Assembly: GCA_947462335.1 (NCBI GenBank)
Contig: OX381718.1
Location: 41,508,976 to 41,572,975, forward strand
DNA from: Harmothoe impar
Taxonomy: Eukaryota; Annelida; Polychaeta; Phyllodocida; Polynoidae
Reading direction: 5' to 3'
Length of the DNA: 64,000 bases
Shown here: in pieces, positions 8,380 to 20,147 of the stretch
Layout: the number at the start of each line of letters is the position of its first letter
Position numbering within the stretch: position 1 is the first letter of the stretch
Translations under genes and position numbers: made by a program
Notes under the pieces: model-generated
Seen by the model: the letters and a program-made list of their open reading frames with translations, nothing else
Told to the model about the DNA's origin: nothing
Databases searched by the model: none

Positions 8380-8421
8380 AGAGACACGCTTCTTCCTCTC
8401 GAGAGGAAGAAGCGTGTCTCT
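8380..8421. repeat. Perfect 42-bp loopless palindrome
   Basis: Arms 8380-8400 and 8401-8421 are exact reverse complements, centred on CTCTC|GAGAG with no spacer; the outer arm reads GAGACACGCTTCTTCC. It lies 178 bp past the Death-domain stop codon and interrupts the right inverted repeat. It could form a cruciform or a 3'-end RNA hairpin. Confidence 0.9.
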
Positions 8422-8464
8422 CGATTGAAAATCTTTTTCTTTCTTAAAAGAGACAAACGCACCC

Positions 8465-8620
8465 CTTAGAGTGCCCCCCCCTAGAGTGCCCCCCTCCCCC
8501 CCCCCCCTCCCCCCCTCCCCCACTCGCCCCATGCATCCTAAAAGCGCCCCCCTCCCCATGCATGTTAAAAGAGCCCCCCTCCCCCCCTCCCCTCCCCTCC
8601 TTCCCCTCCTTCCCCCTTAT
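8465..8620. repeat. C-rich homopyrimidine tract
   Basis: Runs of C broken by T, A or G, with two CCATGCAT.TTAAAAG.GCCCC-like units. The tract is present only in the right arm and probably expanded by slippage. Confidence 0.8.
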
Positions 8621-9217
8621 ACACTCTAAAGAACGCTTCTAACTAGTTCAATAAGTCACTTCCAGTCGCTCGTAAAACAATAAAAAATGAAAAAAAAACT
8701 TATATCGTGGTGTTTTTTATTAGTTTACCAAAAAAAAATAAGAGACTCGCCTCCTCCTCCAAAAAAAAAAGATATCACATTTTAAAGCCCGTGACCCCTT
8801 AAAGACGCTCATCTCTTCATTAAGTCGCGTGACGTCACTTCTTCTTCTTCTTCTTCTTCTTCGTCTTCTTCCGGTCACGTGATCAATCAGGTCACTTCCG
8901 GTCACGTGATCCTCAATGAGGTCACTTCCGGTTGGCCATTAGGTCATGTGACGTCACTTCCGGTCCCCTAAGTAGGTCAGTAGGTTACCCAGAATGCACC
9001 ATCCCCTAAGTAGGTCACTTCCGGTCACCCAATGGAGGCCTCTGATTGGCTGCAGGGTTACCCAGAATGCACCGCTAATCCCCTAAGTAGGTCACTTCCG
9101 GTCACGTGACCCAATGGCGGCCTCTGATTGGCTAACTAGGTCACGTGACGTCACCACTAATCCCCTAAGTAGGTCACTTCCGGTCACGTGACCAAATGGA
9201 GGCCTCTGATTGGCTGC

Positions 9218-12200
9218 ATGTCGATTGAGTAATAAACAGTACTTAACTATAGTCCCGTTCCGATACATACTATACTACTAATGATCATAAAAACTCCAGT
9301 CAAAGGTTTTGTATGAGCACGGGGTAAATGAGGTCAATGAAATGAAAACGATGATGTCTCCCATTCATCCCCTCCCACTTCCCTCTCTCCCTGCTCCCTC
9401 CCCAACTGCCCCTTCCTGACTCCTACCTAAACCATTCTAACCCCCGGCCCCACCTTTTTAGCAGAAGAGTGGAACGCTAATGCTCTGTGAAAAATGAGAA
9501 TGGTTTCTAAAGGCGTCCGGCGGGTTAAAGAGGCATTTAAAGCCTCAACTAGAGGCCAACCCTCCATCTTCTTGTAACCTTCCTCCCACATCCAGGGACG
9601 CCTGGAGGACCTGGACCTACCTATTGTGCGTAGACACAAGGCGGTCGTTAGGTGGGCGTTCAAGTAGAATTAACCCTTCAAGGTCATTTACCATTCGCCG
9701 CTTTGTCGGTATGGACACGACCATACGTCGCCACCACCATCTAATGTATTTTTCATGCAACTGGGTTTGAGCTTAGAGAGAAAATGTCTTTGGGCAGTGC
9801 CTATGCTATATATTTGAGCCCCTCAGAGAGAAATTATGTTAACTTACACTGATTTGCTGGATGGGCAAACCAATGTGCAAGATGGCGGCCATCAGTGAGT
9901 AACAGACTGCAGTTAAGGGGCCGCCTAGTATTGCTTGTACAGAACTATGTTTGCAGCGGCCATATAGACTTGCTTCATTGGATATTGGTGAACGGATGCA
10001 TGCTCATGTTGACACAGACTTGTGAGCGGCCTCATGCCCATGTTGACACAAGCTTATTTCACCCCCTTCAGGCCCGTAGGAGTATTTGGCATGTAATAGT
10101 CTCCCTACAATGCTAATTCAATATTACATCTAGCGTAGTACTAGTGCTGAAGAGATCTTAGATTATGGGCGCAACTATGAAGAGTGTGCCAATCTGTTAC
10201 TCTATTTACAGTGCACTTTGTAACATGATAAAATGGCCTTTTCGGCCCATATCACGAAAAAAATAGTTTAGATAGATTGTGCAATATTTATAGAACATTT
10301 GCCATTGTTTTAAAGGTGTTCGATTTGCTTAAATATCGATTAAATGTCAATGGACACAATAGGGCTTCCCAAACTATATGGATAACAGGCCCCAGCAACC
10401 ACTGCACATCCCTTTGGCAATAAGCATTGAAATAAGTGTTTACAAACCTTCTCAACCTGCCTCCTCTGCCCTACCAAAGGATTTCCAGAAGAAAGTAAAA
10501 AAATCGGTAAAAGATTCAGTGAGGTGCCACCTGTGTCAGCTACTACAGAGGGGCACAGAGGGAACCCTACTCCCTCTGTGTGCCTCCTGCATTCTTAAAA
10601 TAACAACAACAAGGGCATGAGGAACAACTCCAGGGCCCCTTCAGCTCCGAATCTCACTCTTGGATCGGCTCCACCTTTGAACCTAAAGTCACATGGTTAG
10701 ACCCCGGATCCATGGCTATGGTATACATGCGCTACACATGCTTTGCAAGAACAGTTTTATTATGAACCGCAGACGTTTTGTAATCCTTATCGACTGTGCA
10801 CAGCAATTGCTTGTCTATAGGCACTATTTTGGATGAAGATCCTCTCAATAGGGTTCTTTTTAGGCAGCTATCAGTGGCTATAAGGCAATTGTTGTGTGCA
10901 CATGTGAGCCAGCACCATAATACATCCTTTGGGATTTTGCATCAGTTGGCTGAAAAATATGCTCCTATCAACCTCATCCCAATATGAAGGATAAAGCATA
11001 GAGCTAGTTCCAGTTGGAACCATCAGGTGTCTGTAGACTGACTCCCCTGGTGGTAGGGTGGTAGTGATTGGTTGCTAAGGGGGTTGTTGCTATGGTTGCT
11101 AGGGTAGGAAAAGTATTGTGACAGGTTGGATTGGTGTTGTAGTTGGGACCTCTAGACCTGGATAGTTGCCACCCACTCCCTCTGCCTATCACAGGGTACT
11201 AGGCCATACACCTATTGTATTGCCATCTGGTGAGGAGTGTAGGCCTATGGTATGCTGTTGTTGTAGAATAAAGTACAATAATCTGCTGCAGACCCTTTTC
11301 ATTGCCACCCATACCCCAACCCTCTCAGGTATCTGACATTGTGCCATAAGGAAATGCATTATTAATTTTATGCATTGAAAATGTCTATATAATTGGTTCC
11401 AAGTATAACCACCAGGTGTCTCATGCGTCCGCCACCACAAAGAGGCTACGACACCTAATGCTGACGCTGACAGATCAATGAACGTCTAACGGTAATAAGG
11501 GGATATTTATAAAAACCGCTATGTATGGTAACTTTCATCTTGTTCATAGTTTCTGTAGTAGTTACATTGGTTATTTTCACTGTGTATTCTTTTTTCTGCA
11601 TTTACTATTGGCATTATTTCTGGGGTAGTGGTGAGATGCTATTCATGGAAGGTGGTATACATAAAGATAATAGATCCATTCTACTTTGAGAATAGATAAC
11701 ATATTTCTTCACACTCAGACTGTGTGTCAGGCTTTGAGGCAATCTGCTCGACCACCCAAAATATCGCACTGCTCTTAGGCAAACAGACAGTCATGACACA
11801 ACGAAGGACTTGTCAAGATCACTTTTATACATGGTTTAAAGTTAAACTGCTTCAATGAACAAGACAAAATGAAAATGTCTGTTTTGCAAAATGTACAAGT
11901 TCTCCTAGGCTATAACTCAATGTACCAAACCATTGCATCAAGATATAACTGAAATTATTTTTGTCCAATAACTAACTGTCCTTTAGTCTATTGATTAATC
12001 GACTTCAGGTTGATTATATGATGTTCTTCTACTTCTACTATATTCTTCTATTTAGCTTACAAGTCTCTTCTGGTTTGGCTAAATTATTCTAGAGCTTATA
12101 AGTCAGTATGGGCTATACAGGTGTTGCAGTTTGGCATTGATAGTAGTAAAGGTGGTACCGTTATAGGCACCATTGTGCAGCGGGAGTCCCAACAATGATG

Positions 12201-12328
12201 TATATCTTAGAATACATTTTACTATAAAGGTGAGACCTTCCCAAGTACAAGGGGTGCGTCAACTACAATAGGGTACACCCTATAGGGTGGTGTATCTATA
12301 GTTGTGCCTTACTAAGACACCTCACACC
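9218..12328. other. Flanking host DNA, no gene recognised
   Basis: The base composition drops to host level right after the inverted repeat. The stretch holds a C-rich segment (9362-9450), a TTAACCCTTCAAGG fragment at about 9669 that looks like a decayed MITE end, and otherwise unique AT-rich sequence. Short open frames here have no recognisable domain. Confidence 0.5.
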
Positions 12329-12500
12329 TGTAACCCTTTAATGGCAGCATAGTGATTTAATCTGCTGGGCCCTTTGTCACCATGATGCATACATTATTAT
12401 TATATCCAATGCAAAGTTACTCTCCAGGGCAGCGTTCACGCATCATCAGATCATGCTGAACCCACAGAGTCGATACACTCTCATGATGTATCAATAGGGA
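12329..12500. mobile_element. piggyBac-type MITE, right end lost
   Basis: The left end TAACCCTTTAATGGCAGCATAGTG is followed by the family's CATGATGCAT block; no AAAGGGTTAA end is found on the right. Confidence 0.55.
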
Positions 12501-12989
12501 CAGCACAAAAAAAGTTAAGCAATGCAAACAAATTTTATTGTCCTGATATCTGTTGCTCTATGTTATAAGCATTCCAGATCAGTTTTACTTTTGTTTCTAA
12601 CTTGATTAGAAGCTGAGAAAAATGGATTTGAAATGTTGGTTACGGGCTGTTCTGAGCACTATAGGTTATAGTAGATCTCCTACTTGAATCTGTGATTTGG
12701 GACTTTCTCTCTGCTTACAGGTGGAATATCACTTTAGGGTGTATTTTCACATTTAGTAAAGCCCAAGGTAATAAAGTACATTTGAATAGGTAGGTAGGGT
12801 ACACAGTACAAAAAGGTATATGGACTATGTGGGGGAAATGGGATACCTGGAGGAATATATAACACACTGGATAAGGTATAACCGCATCACAGTGGGTGTA
12901 GGAAATACTCATTGGGGACATTGGGATAAGACTGAGGGACACTGATGTAGGAATGAACTAAGTTGGAAGAAGACCCAGGGGTGATGATT

Positions 12990-13530
12990 AGCCTAAATAG
13001 ATGTTACCTGAGGCACCCTGGAGGAGGGAACGTGTACCATATAGGGGTTAATGAGGCACCTTGAAACAGGGGTAGTGCAGCTAAAGTGCATGATTTGACA
13101 CGATAGTGGAAGGATTGGGTACCATATGGCTCTGATGGGACACCCAGGAGGAGGAATTTGAAAACAAAATGGTATGGTGGGAGACCCTGGAGGAGGGATG
13201 AACACAACAGGGAATGGATCTAACACTCTGGAGGAAAAAGTTGAGGTACCATGAGGTTTGGAAGGGACATGTTGTGGAAGGGACAAGTCACCATAGAGCC
13301 TTGTACGGACACCCTGGAGGACTGGTGGGAGACCCTGGAGGAGGGGTGAGAACAATAGATATTGGATTTGACACCCAGGGAAAAAAAGGTTACATAAGAT
13401 TTGGATGAGACATGCCATAGAAGGGACAAGTCACAATAGAGGTTAGCAGGGACACCCGGGAGGTATCAGTTAACATAATGATGGGATCAAACACCCAGGA
13501 GAAAGAACAGGGCACCATAGAGAAGTAAGG
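12990..13530. repeat. Minisatellite-like CCCTGGAGGAGGG array, forward orientation
   Basis: Diverged repeats of ACCCTGGAGGAGGG spaced by longer variable segments containing ..GGTACCAT.. and ..GGGACAAGTCAC... ORFs on either strand (up to 141 codons) are produced by the repeat and have no domain. Confidence 0.65.
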
Positions 13531-13549
13531 GGGATGGGACACTCATCCA

Positions 13550-14040
13550 ACATCGCCCCTTCAGAGTCACCCAACCATCCTCCAGGTTCCACCTTTCTTT
13601 TTATGGTTCCTCATAGTCCCTCCAGGCTTCAGGGTCCCCTTCATCCAGGGTCCTCAATCCATCCTCCACAGTCCCCCAGCCATCTTAGAGGGTTCAACAT
13701 TATTCTTCCAAGGTTCTTCAACACTCCTCTGCAGTCCTGCATCCATCCTCCCAAGTATATGCCTCCCTATTTTATGGGTCACATCCTCCTCCAGGGTCCC
13801 CTACCCCTCCAGGGTCCTATAGCCCTCGTCCAGCATCCACTGGCATCTCTCCCCTAGGGCTTCCCATCTCTCCTTCATGATCCTCCATCCATCATCAAGT
13901 GTCCCACATCCCTCCTCCAGCACCCCATCTCTCCTCCAGGGTCCCAGAAGTCTCCTCCAGCAGCCCCTGCATCCCTCCTCGAGGGTGCCCTCCCTCCTCC
14001 AGGGTCCCCACTCCTCCATCCCCTCCCCAGTCTTCATATA
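13550..14040. repeat. Same minisatellite, inverted orientation
   Basis: Repeats of CCCTCCTCCAGGGTCCC, the reverse complement of the preceding array, in tighter spacing of roughly 25-30 bp. Together with 12990-13530 they form a kilobase-scale imperfect inverted repeat centred near 13540. Confidence 0.7.
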
Positions 14041-14049
14041 TATGTTCCC

Positions 14050-16075
14050 CATCTCTCCAGATATAGCTATAGATAGCTAACCAGACACCAACATTTATAT
14101 GTCATGGGGCCTTCAGGGGCCTCCATAAAAAAACGTAAAACTTACAAATATGCAATCACAAGTGATGAAGAACTACCCCTGTTATGCGGATAATTTTGGA
14201 TATTCATTATTTAATGTCATTTTTACCCTATTTAAGTGGTACAATTATGTTATAAAATGACATTAGCCAGATCACTACATTTTCTGTAGCCAGAGGTGGT
14301 GTCCTCTTATTGGCCAATACTTCCCCTTTCAAATGAGCTATATTAAATTGTTCAACTCCCAATATTTAGTTGATAGTGAATCCAAGAGTTAGGGAGTCTC
14401 CAGAGTACCTCTGGGACTCCCTCTGCACAGGCTCTGTGTAGGCTCACATCAGGGCGCCACCTAGTGCAATACACGGTCCCTAGTATCAATGCAGTGCCGC
14501 AAAGTTTCTTGCCGGTGAAGTGTCGGTACATCACGAGGACAAATGTTGCCATGCCGAAGTATTTCTAGGCAATTCTGAAGCTCAACATATTTTGGGTCTA
14601 TTTATAGAAGTGACATTCTTTCTCTTAGTGCCTTTGATTTGTTTTCTTATTGTACCTTCTTTTACAATGCATCCTCTTGTCACAAATTTCTGACATTGTA
14701 TATGTGATGCTTAACAGTTGACAGTAACAGGTATTTTTCCCTTGTTGTTTGCCCCCTTCGTAAAGGAATCAAGGATGATAGCATGAATCCTTAGTTGCCC
14801 ATGCTGCTGCCTTTGATACATAATACAGTTGGAAGGCACTGTATATGTGCGTGTTGCACGCTCTGCCTGTATCATCTGTATTGTGGGGAGAGGTACCTTG
14901 CTATTGTTTGAAACCATATATCATTCCACATCTCTGCCACTTTCTCTACCCACAAAAAGCTTTGTTTCATGACAGTTTCTCTATTTCATGTCATCCAAAT
15001 GGCAGAAGTGTAACTCTAGACCCTGCTGTTTTACCTTGTCACCCCACTCCTCCTCCCAAAATAATCCATCTGAGGTGACAAGCAGCTTCAATGTGACTGA
15101 GTCCTAACAGATAATTGTGTCTTTATGTGGATGTGCTATACAGTTACATCAATTATTTCTAACGGTGCAGAGTGTCATCAAAGAACCATCAGATAAGGCT
15201 TAAGAAAAAAGGCTGTGTTTCATGTCAACCAAACTAGTTCAGCATGGCCGACCCTTATTATCATTATGATGTAGCAGTTCAATACATTTCTGAAAATTCT
15301 GATAATTTGAGACAATATCTTATATTTTTAGAGCCTAAGCAAAGACCTATGATTCATCAATTGATTTTCTGCCATTTTATAAACCAGTGAAAAGCTTAAC
15401 TTTCACTATCTTGAAGATGCTCACTTACTACTAAAGAGCCAGTAGCGTATTCTTATAAGCAGAACCTTCCTGAGTATACTATTAGTAAGCTGAAACAAGC
15501 TTTCTCTGTTTTAGGCCTAAGCAAATATCACGCATCAGTATTGCCTTCTAGTAATAATAACTCCATAGCTGTTAAATTAATGAATTACTATCTTATTCCC
15601 ACCTAATGGGCCAAAGATGTCTGAGTGGTACAGTAAGGTGTAAATATTACAGACCCATATGCTATCAGGTGCCAGGGCTGAGGCACATCTGGTTATGCGT
15701 AGTGATACCTGAATATACTGTTAGTGAGCTCAGGTTTAATATTTTAAGGCGTCGTTTGCTTTACTGCCATCTATAGTGTTCGCACTTATCTGTGTGCTGT
15801 GTCATACCGGGGAGAAGGACGTGGTAGGTTTACCAAAATAATATCTTGCTTTGCGCTATGCAAGTAATTTGCTGGAATTCCATTCACAGATCATGTTGAC
15901 CCTTCAGGAGTATATATTTGCACCCCATAGGGTCAACATGATGCTTAAATTAACCTCAAGTTATTCTCTTGCGCTATATTCATCATGACAATAAAGTGCA
16001 TAATGCCCTAAAGCCCTTCAAGTTCTTGAGTTTATGCTTATGAGGACATATATGATATCCCTACACCTCTTATAG
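14050..16075. other. Intergenic or intronic host DNA
   Basis: No recognisable gene. A short repeat, CCTGARTATACTRTTAGTRAGCT, occurs at about 15469 and 15708. At 15887-16015 there are fragments of the piggyBac-type MITE (ATCATGTTGACCC and GGGTCAACATGATGC in inverted orientation). Confidence 0.4.
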
Positions 16076-16241
16076 GCATGGGCCTTATTCAACTGAAGAA
16101 GGCTATGAGACAGCCTTTCGGTGGAGTTCAAATCTGGGACAAGGGTATCACTCGAAGTACAGTCTTGGTCCATATTCAAATCCAACTTCATACATTTACA
16201 TACAACATGCACTGGGCGATAATTTGTATCCGTACAGAGGA
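16076..16241 (+). CDS. Possible exon of unknown gene (weak)
   Basis: An open 55-codon frame from an acceptor-like CTCTTATAG to a strong donor GTAAGT at 16242. The translation is rich in Tyr, Ser and Gly (YSTEEGYETAF ... GDNLYPYRG) and matches no family I recognise. A second frame is also open, and the start overlaps a hairpin AAGGCTATGAGACAGCCTT (about 16099-16117) of the kind seen in some retroelement ends, so it may be repeat sequence. Confidence 0.2.
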
Positions 16242-16442
16242 GTAAGTGACTCTGACGAATGGCGCCAGCTATTTAATCCAGACAGAATGCCCCAGAATGT
16301 CTCCACTCAGGCTTCCCTTCCCTGCCCCTGCACAATATATATAGTGAGAGATAGTGCCACCCATCATGATCACATACCTCTCTGTATGGATACAGCCATC
16401 TCTATACACTAGTAAGCAATACATGTTAATGTATGCAACTGA

Positions 16443-16624
16443 CACTGCATGAATCATCAAATTTAAGCATCTTTAAGCAGAAAATGAAGTTGATTAATGG
16501 CCTTCTTTCAGTAGCTTTACGGAACTTACATTTATTTCAAATTAAAGTTGCTGTAAGTTGATGAAAGAAGGCTATTAATCAAGTATTTGCAGAAAGTTGC
16601 TTAAATCAGATGGTTCATGCAGTG
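16443..16624. mobile_element. 182-bp MITE with TGA target duplication
   Basis: The termini CACTGCATGAATCATC and GATGGTTCATGCAGTG are inverted. TGA lies on both sides (16440-16442 and 16625-16627). The interior folds back through TTGATTAATGGCCTTCTTTCA and its near complement. A 3-bp TNA duplication suggests a PIF/Harbinger relative. Confidence 0.7.
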
Positions 16625-16627
16625 TGA

Positions 16628-18015
16628 ATTCTTAGTGTAAAGTCTTAGTCCAAGCATCAGCTCGGAGAGTGACTCCTGCCCTAGCGAGTGGAACCCCACA
16701 GAGAGGATGCTGATCTGCCCTATGCTGTAGAATGCCTGCTGTGCCCCAGGTGTGTATTGTTGACATGATACACGGTTATGTTCTACGTGCCCTTTACTCT
16801 GCCAACCCCACGCGTGTAGAGTAACCTGGTGGTAACCGGGCTCCCTATGAAGCTGAACGCTGAACAAACGGGTGCCACGGCAGCACTATATCATTGTTAA
16901 AACTGCATTACCGCTAGATATAGTTTTAAAACCGACACAGCCAAAGGCTGGTCAGCAGGTTCACAGGGCGCATACAGACCGAACCTGGTATTACCGCTTT
17001 GAAAAAGTTCAGGAAGTAGTTCAGGCTGCCCCCAGAATGACTCCTCTCTCTTGGAGCACTCCCTTAGGTGAGCTAGGGAGCTATGTGACTCCCCTAGGTG
17101 ACTCCCTTAGGTCATCCAGGGAGTCACCTAGGCTCCCCTTAGTCAGCCAGGGCATAGTTACCCAGGAGTCATGTGATGGTGACTGAAGGTTCATGGTCAT
17201 TAATTTTGTCATCGTAATACTGTCCATGACAGATGCAATGTGTTAAAAAAGGGGAGAGCAGCGCACTAAAGATTCTTCATTTCCCTCTAAATCGGCATCT
17301 TACCCTCCGGGAAGTAACTATAATCAAAAGGTTAATGCACAGAGGGAATTGATCGTAGTGCGAGTTGGATTTCTACGTCTTGTCATCAGATTATAATTGG
17401 GTCACACTACATTTACTAGAAGTCTCGTTCCGTGCAGACTTGGTTTCATTGATGCGCTAAAGTCAACAACGGCAGAATCAATACAAAGCAAACAACACTA
17501 GAGCTCGGCTTTAGAACTGTCTGTAGGAAACGGCTTGTAGAGAACTGCTGGGAAACAATCATAAATTTATCTAAAAACCTAACAAATTGTGTCTAATCAA
17601 ACCAATTGCTCTGCCCCTTTGCTACATAATATTGAAATAAAATTGTCGGCCTGTTTGATACAACCCATCAGTGACGTTATTCACAGACATTTAAAATCTT
17701 TTTATGCTAAAGTATGTAATAAATACCCGCTACAATATGCAATAAATACCTGTAAAATTAATGATTTTCACTTTTCAGTGAAAATAAATACCCCTGAATA
17801 TAAATGCTTTCCACTTTTCCCCATTATGTTGAAAATGACATTGTCCTGAATGTAGGGCAAACATTTGTCTCCGTCCTGTAAGAGTATTGAGAGCTACTTG
17901 TGTAAGAGTAGAGGTAAGATTGTAACTCTGAGTAACAGTCCATGGCCACAGTGTCTACTATAAGTAGCTCGGCCCACCCAAGTGGTCTCCCCTATTAACC
18001 TCTTCAGTGAACCAG
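16628..18015. other. Host DNA without recognisable gene
   Basis: Contains a cluster of GACTCCCTTAGGT / CCAGGGAGTCAC short repeats at about 17035-17170. An 86-codon open frame at 17589-17849 shows no domain and no splice context. Confidence 0.4.
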
Positions 18016-18251
18016 GCCTTTAAGGACCACATAGCGCTATAATGGGCTACGCCCTGTGTCATCATGATACATAAATGCAGCCCTGGTGACTCTACTCATC
18101 CGGACTCCATGTATCGATCATGACAATACTCACTGCGGGAGTTACCAACTCAGTAGGGTTGGCATGATCTTTCAATACAGCATTGGTGAGTCACTCGTCA
18201 GGGTTGCATGATGCAGAATGAAGCTAAGCTTTGAAGCACTATTGGTTCATT
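18016..18251. mobile_element. piggyBac-type MITE, diverged
   Basis: CCTTTAAGGACCACATAGCGCT at the left, TGAAGCACTATTGGTTCATTAAGG at the right, and internal CATGATACATAAATGCAGCCC and GAGTCACTCG blocks. The TTAA ends are degraded. Confidence 0.6.
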
Positions 18252-19351
18252 AAGGAGGGTTGTTCAGTGAAGTGACTGTGGAAGGGGTGGGAGCGGAGGT
18301 AGAAGGAGAGATATAGGGCCTCTGTTGCAGTCAGTGGTGGCTCTACTAATTGGGGCCAGGAGCAGAAGTAGTGACTTTCATCTCTGTATCTTTGTGTTGT
18401 TCCTCTCAGTACTCAGGATTACTGGTTGGACCTGTTAGACAATGTAAACCAACTATGGATAAACATTGACCCATAAAGGTCTTGCCCAGTTGTCATGCAC
18501 CATATGATGCACCGAGTAATTAGTATGACAGGATCTTCGATCTTGCCCTATCTTTATGAAGGATAAATAAAATAGATTCAAATTCTAACACAAAACTCAT
18601 TCATGAAAATATAATGTAATCGTATTGTTTTTTTCAACATTTGTTTTGAAGAACATAATCATTGACCTTTACCATGTTTAAAATTAGAACTGTAGCATGT
18701 CAAATTGAATCAAGTTGCTTGCTGATGATGGTGAAAAGCATAATCCATTTAAATCATTAAAGTAGTAAGGTAGCCATAAGGGCAGCATTAAAGGACACCT
18801 ATCTAGACATGATATGATCATAAACGATTCAAATTGCGCTATGGAATTTCCCAATGAATTTCAGATCTAATATTGTCCATTTAATAACACTGCAACATGT
18901 TACAATAATTCTATTTCCCCCCTGTAATTCCAAATATCGCAGATGAATTTAGATCGAACTGCCTGAGCCTGTGCAAATGTAACAACCGTATTGAAAGCTG
19001 CAAAAAGCCACTCCTTCAAAGGCGAAATGCAAACCGTCTATTGATTTTTGCAATTCGATATTGGTCGGAGCCATCTTTCATTTGTCATCGTTATCATTAT
19101 TTCCTCTCTATTATTATTTTTAATTGCTACATTGATTATAACTCTCCACCAACCAGTCTCACTTTCGAATTCAGTGTTAATTTGAATCTTAAGTTAATTT
19201 CCAGCTGTGATTCTGTTTTTCCGAGATCAATATGAGAGCTGATGAGAGAGTGGGATAAGACTTCTGGCGGAGTGATGTTACTTCACAAAAATAGTATTCT
19301 TGAATTCGAAATATTTAATCAAAGGTGTTGCCCAAAATGTTGCTTTGTTCT
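18252..19351. other. Host DNA without recognisable gene
   Basis: AT-rich unique sequence. A pyrimidine-rich acceptor (TTCCTCTCAG, ending 18409) precedes a 21-codon frame ending at a TAA (18474-18476); this is too short to call an exon. Confidence 0.35.
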
Positions 19352-19597
19352 GTTTACCCTTAAAAGGGCAAATTGTGCCTTGCCCTTATGTGTGCATCTG
19401 TCTTCATGATGCACCAATGCAATGCTTGTGAGTGAAATATCAGGGGTTCATTGGTGCAGCATAACATCCCTTTTTGAGTGTATGATGCAACAAAGTTGCA
19501 TTGACGAGTAACTCGCGAGGGTTCCCTTTGCGGATCATGAAGACAAAGGGGCATTGTAGGCCTACATTACAGCATTATGCTGTCCTCAAACGGTTAA
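19352..19597. mobile_element. piggyBac-type MITE
   Basis: The left end (TTTACCCTTAAAAGGG) is degraded. The right end GCATTATGCTGTCCTCAAACGGTTAA is intact at TTAA (19594-19597). CATGATGCACCAATGCA and GAGTAACTCGCGAGGG blocks lie inside. Confidence 0.65.
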
Positions 19598-19787
19598 ATT
19601 GTCATTTGGGTATAAAAAGACATCAGTCTCATAGAAAAGGGTTGCACAATCTAGAACCTCCCTTCTGGATCAGTTTGCTGCAGTTCCCATTATCAAACAA
19701 CATTAATGTCAGATATGAAACCAGCATTTGAACATTACAAATATGTGCCTTGGCGATTATTGACCAATGCAAGGCGGTAAGTGTTAA

Positions 19788-19997
19788 CACTGCATGAACA
19801 TTAGCATTTATGCAAATATCTTATTACTTAAAGTCACTATTTAAGGAGCTTTAAGTTCAGTAAATGTCATGTAATTGTCAAAGAAAGGTCATAATGGTAT
19901 TCAAGTGGTTTTGCATGGCATTTAATAAAATTAAATTTGCTTAAAGTGTGACTTTAAGCAGTCCAATCTTTGCTTAAATCCCTACATTCATGCAGCG
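19788..19997. mobile_element. 210-bp MITE with TAA target duplication
   Basis: The termini CACTGCATGAACATTAG and CATTCATGCAGCG are those of the 16443 element. TAA occurs immediately before (19785-19787) and after (19998-20000). The interior has the same TTTAAGCA / TGCTTAAA ends. Confidence 0.7.
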
Positions 19998-20028
19998 TAA
20001 GAGAGTTGTAATGTTATTTTCTCTTTAG

Positions 20029-20147
20029 GTCGTTAGTTTGTGTAACAGCTCCCAGTGTTCACAAACCACAGGCCAGCAACAAGATCACAGAACTCGATTT
20101 AAGCAATAACGATTCGCCACACAAGTGTTCAGCAACAGAGAGCCAGG
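20029..20147 (+). CDS. Candidate internal exon of an unknown host gene
   Basis: A polypyrimidine acceptor (TTATTTTCTCTTTAG, ending 20028) and a good donor (GTAGGT at 20148) bound a 119-bp segment open in one frame for 39 codons (SLVCVTAPSVHKP ... KCSATESQ), polar and without a recognised domain. It enters in phase 2 and leaves in phase 1, compatible with the candidate exon at 27458. Chance cannot be excluded for so short a frame. Confidence 0.3.

Larger units (their letters stand above)
1..9217. mobile_element. Compact TIR element encoding protein-primed-type PolB, PC4-like and Death-domain proteins
   Basis: The interval is bounded by inverted repeats and contains three outward-facing genes around a central promoter region. 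The first 60 bases of the window are the exact reverse complement of 8994-9053. The right arm continues to about 9217, where another copy of the same end sequence (GGCCTCTGATTGGCTGC) stops. The left end may therefore lie about 160 bp before the window, or the arms may be unequal. The polymerase resembles that of Polinton/Maverick and related animal elements, but no integrase, ATPase, protease or capsid ORF exists between the arms. Beyond 9217 the sequence changes to AT-richer host DNA. A target duplication cannot be tested because the left junction is not visible. It could be an integrated linear virus or plasmid, a non-autonomous Polinton derivative, or a distinct transposon class. Confidence 0.8.
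8205..9217. repeat. Right terminal inverted repeat with internal tandem modules and insertions
   Basis: This is the counterpart of the left arm, but longer. From the outer end it contains three tandem modules, each starting CCCCTAAGTAGGTCACTTCC and ending in CCTCTGATTGGCT, at 9003-9053, 9080-9133 and 9162-9217. Inside these are blocks matching left positions 1-230. The innermost block, 8210-8335, matches left 240-345, so the arm is split by 8336-8640, which holds a palindrome and a C-rich tract absent on the left. A CTT run lies at about 8839-8871. The outermost two modules have no visible partner on the left. Confidence 0.85.

Noticed and set aside
12993..13857. Proline-rich frames of 107-141 codons
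   Set aside because: Produced by the CTCC/GGAG minisatellite on both strands; no domain.
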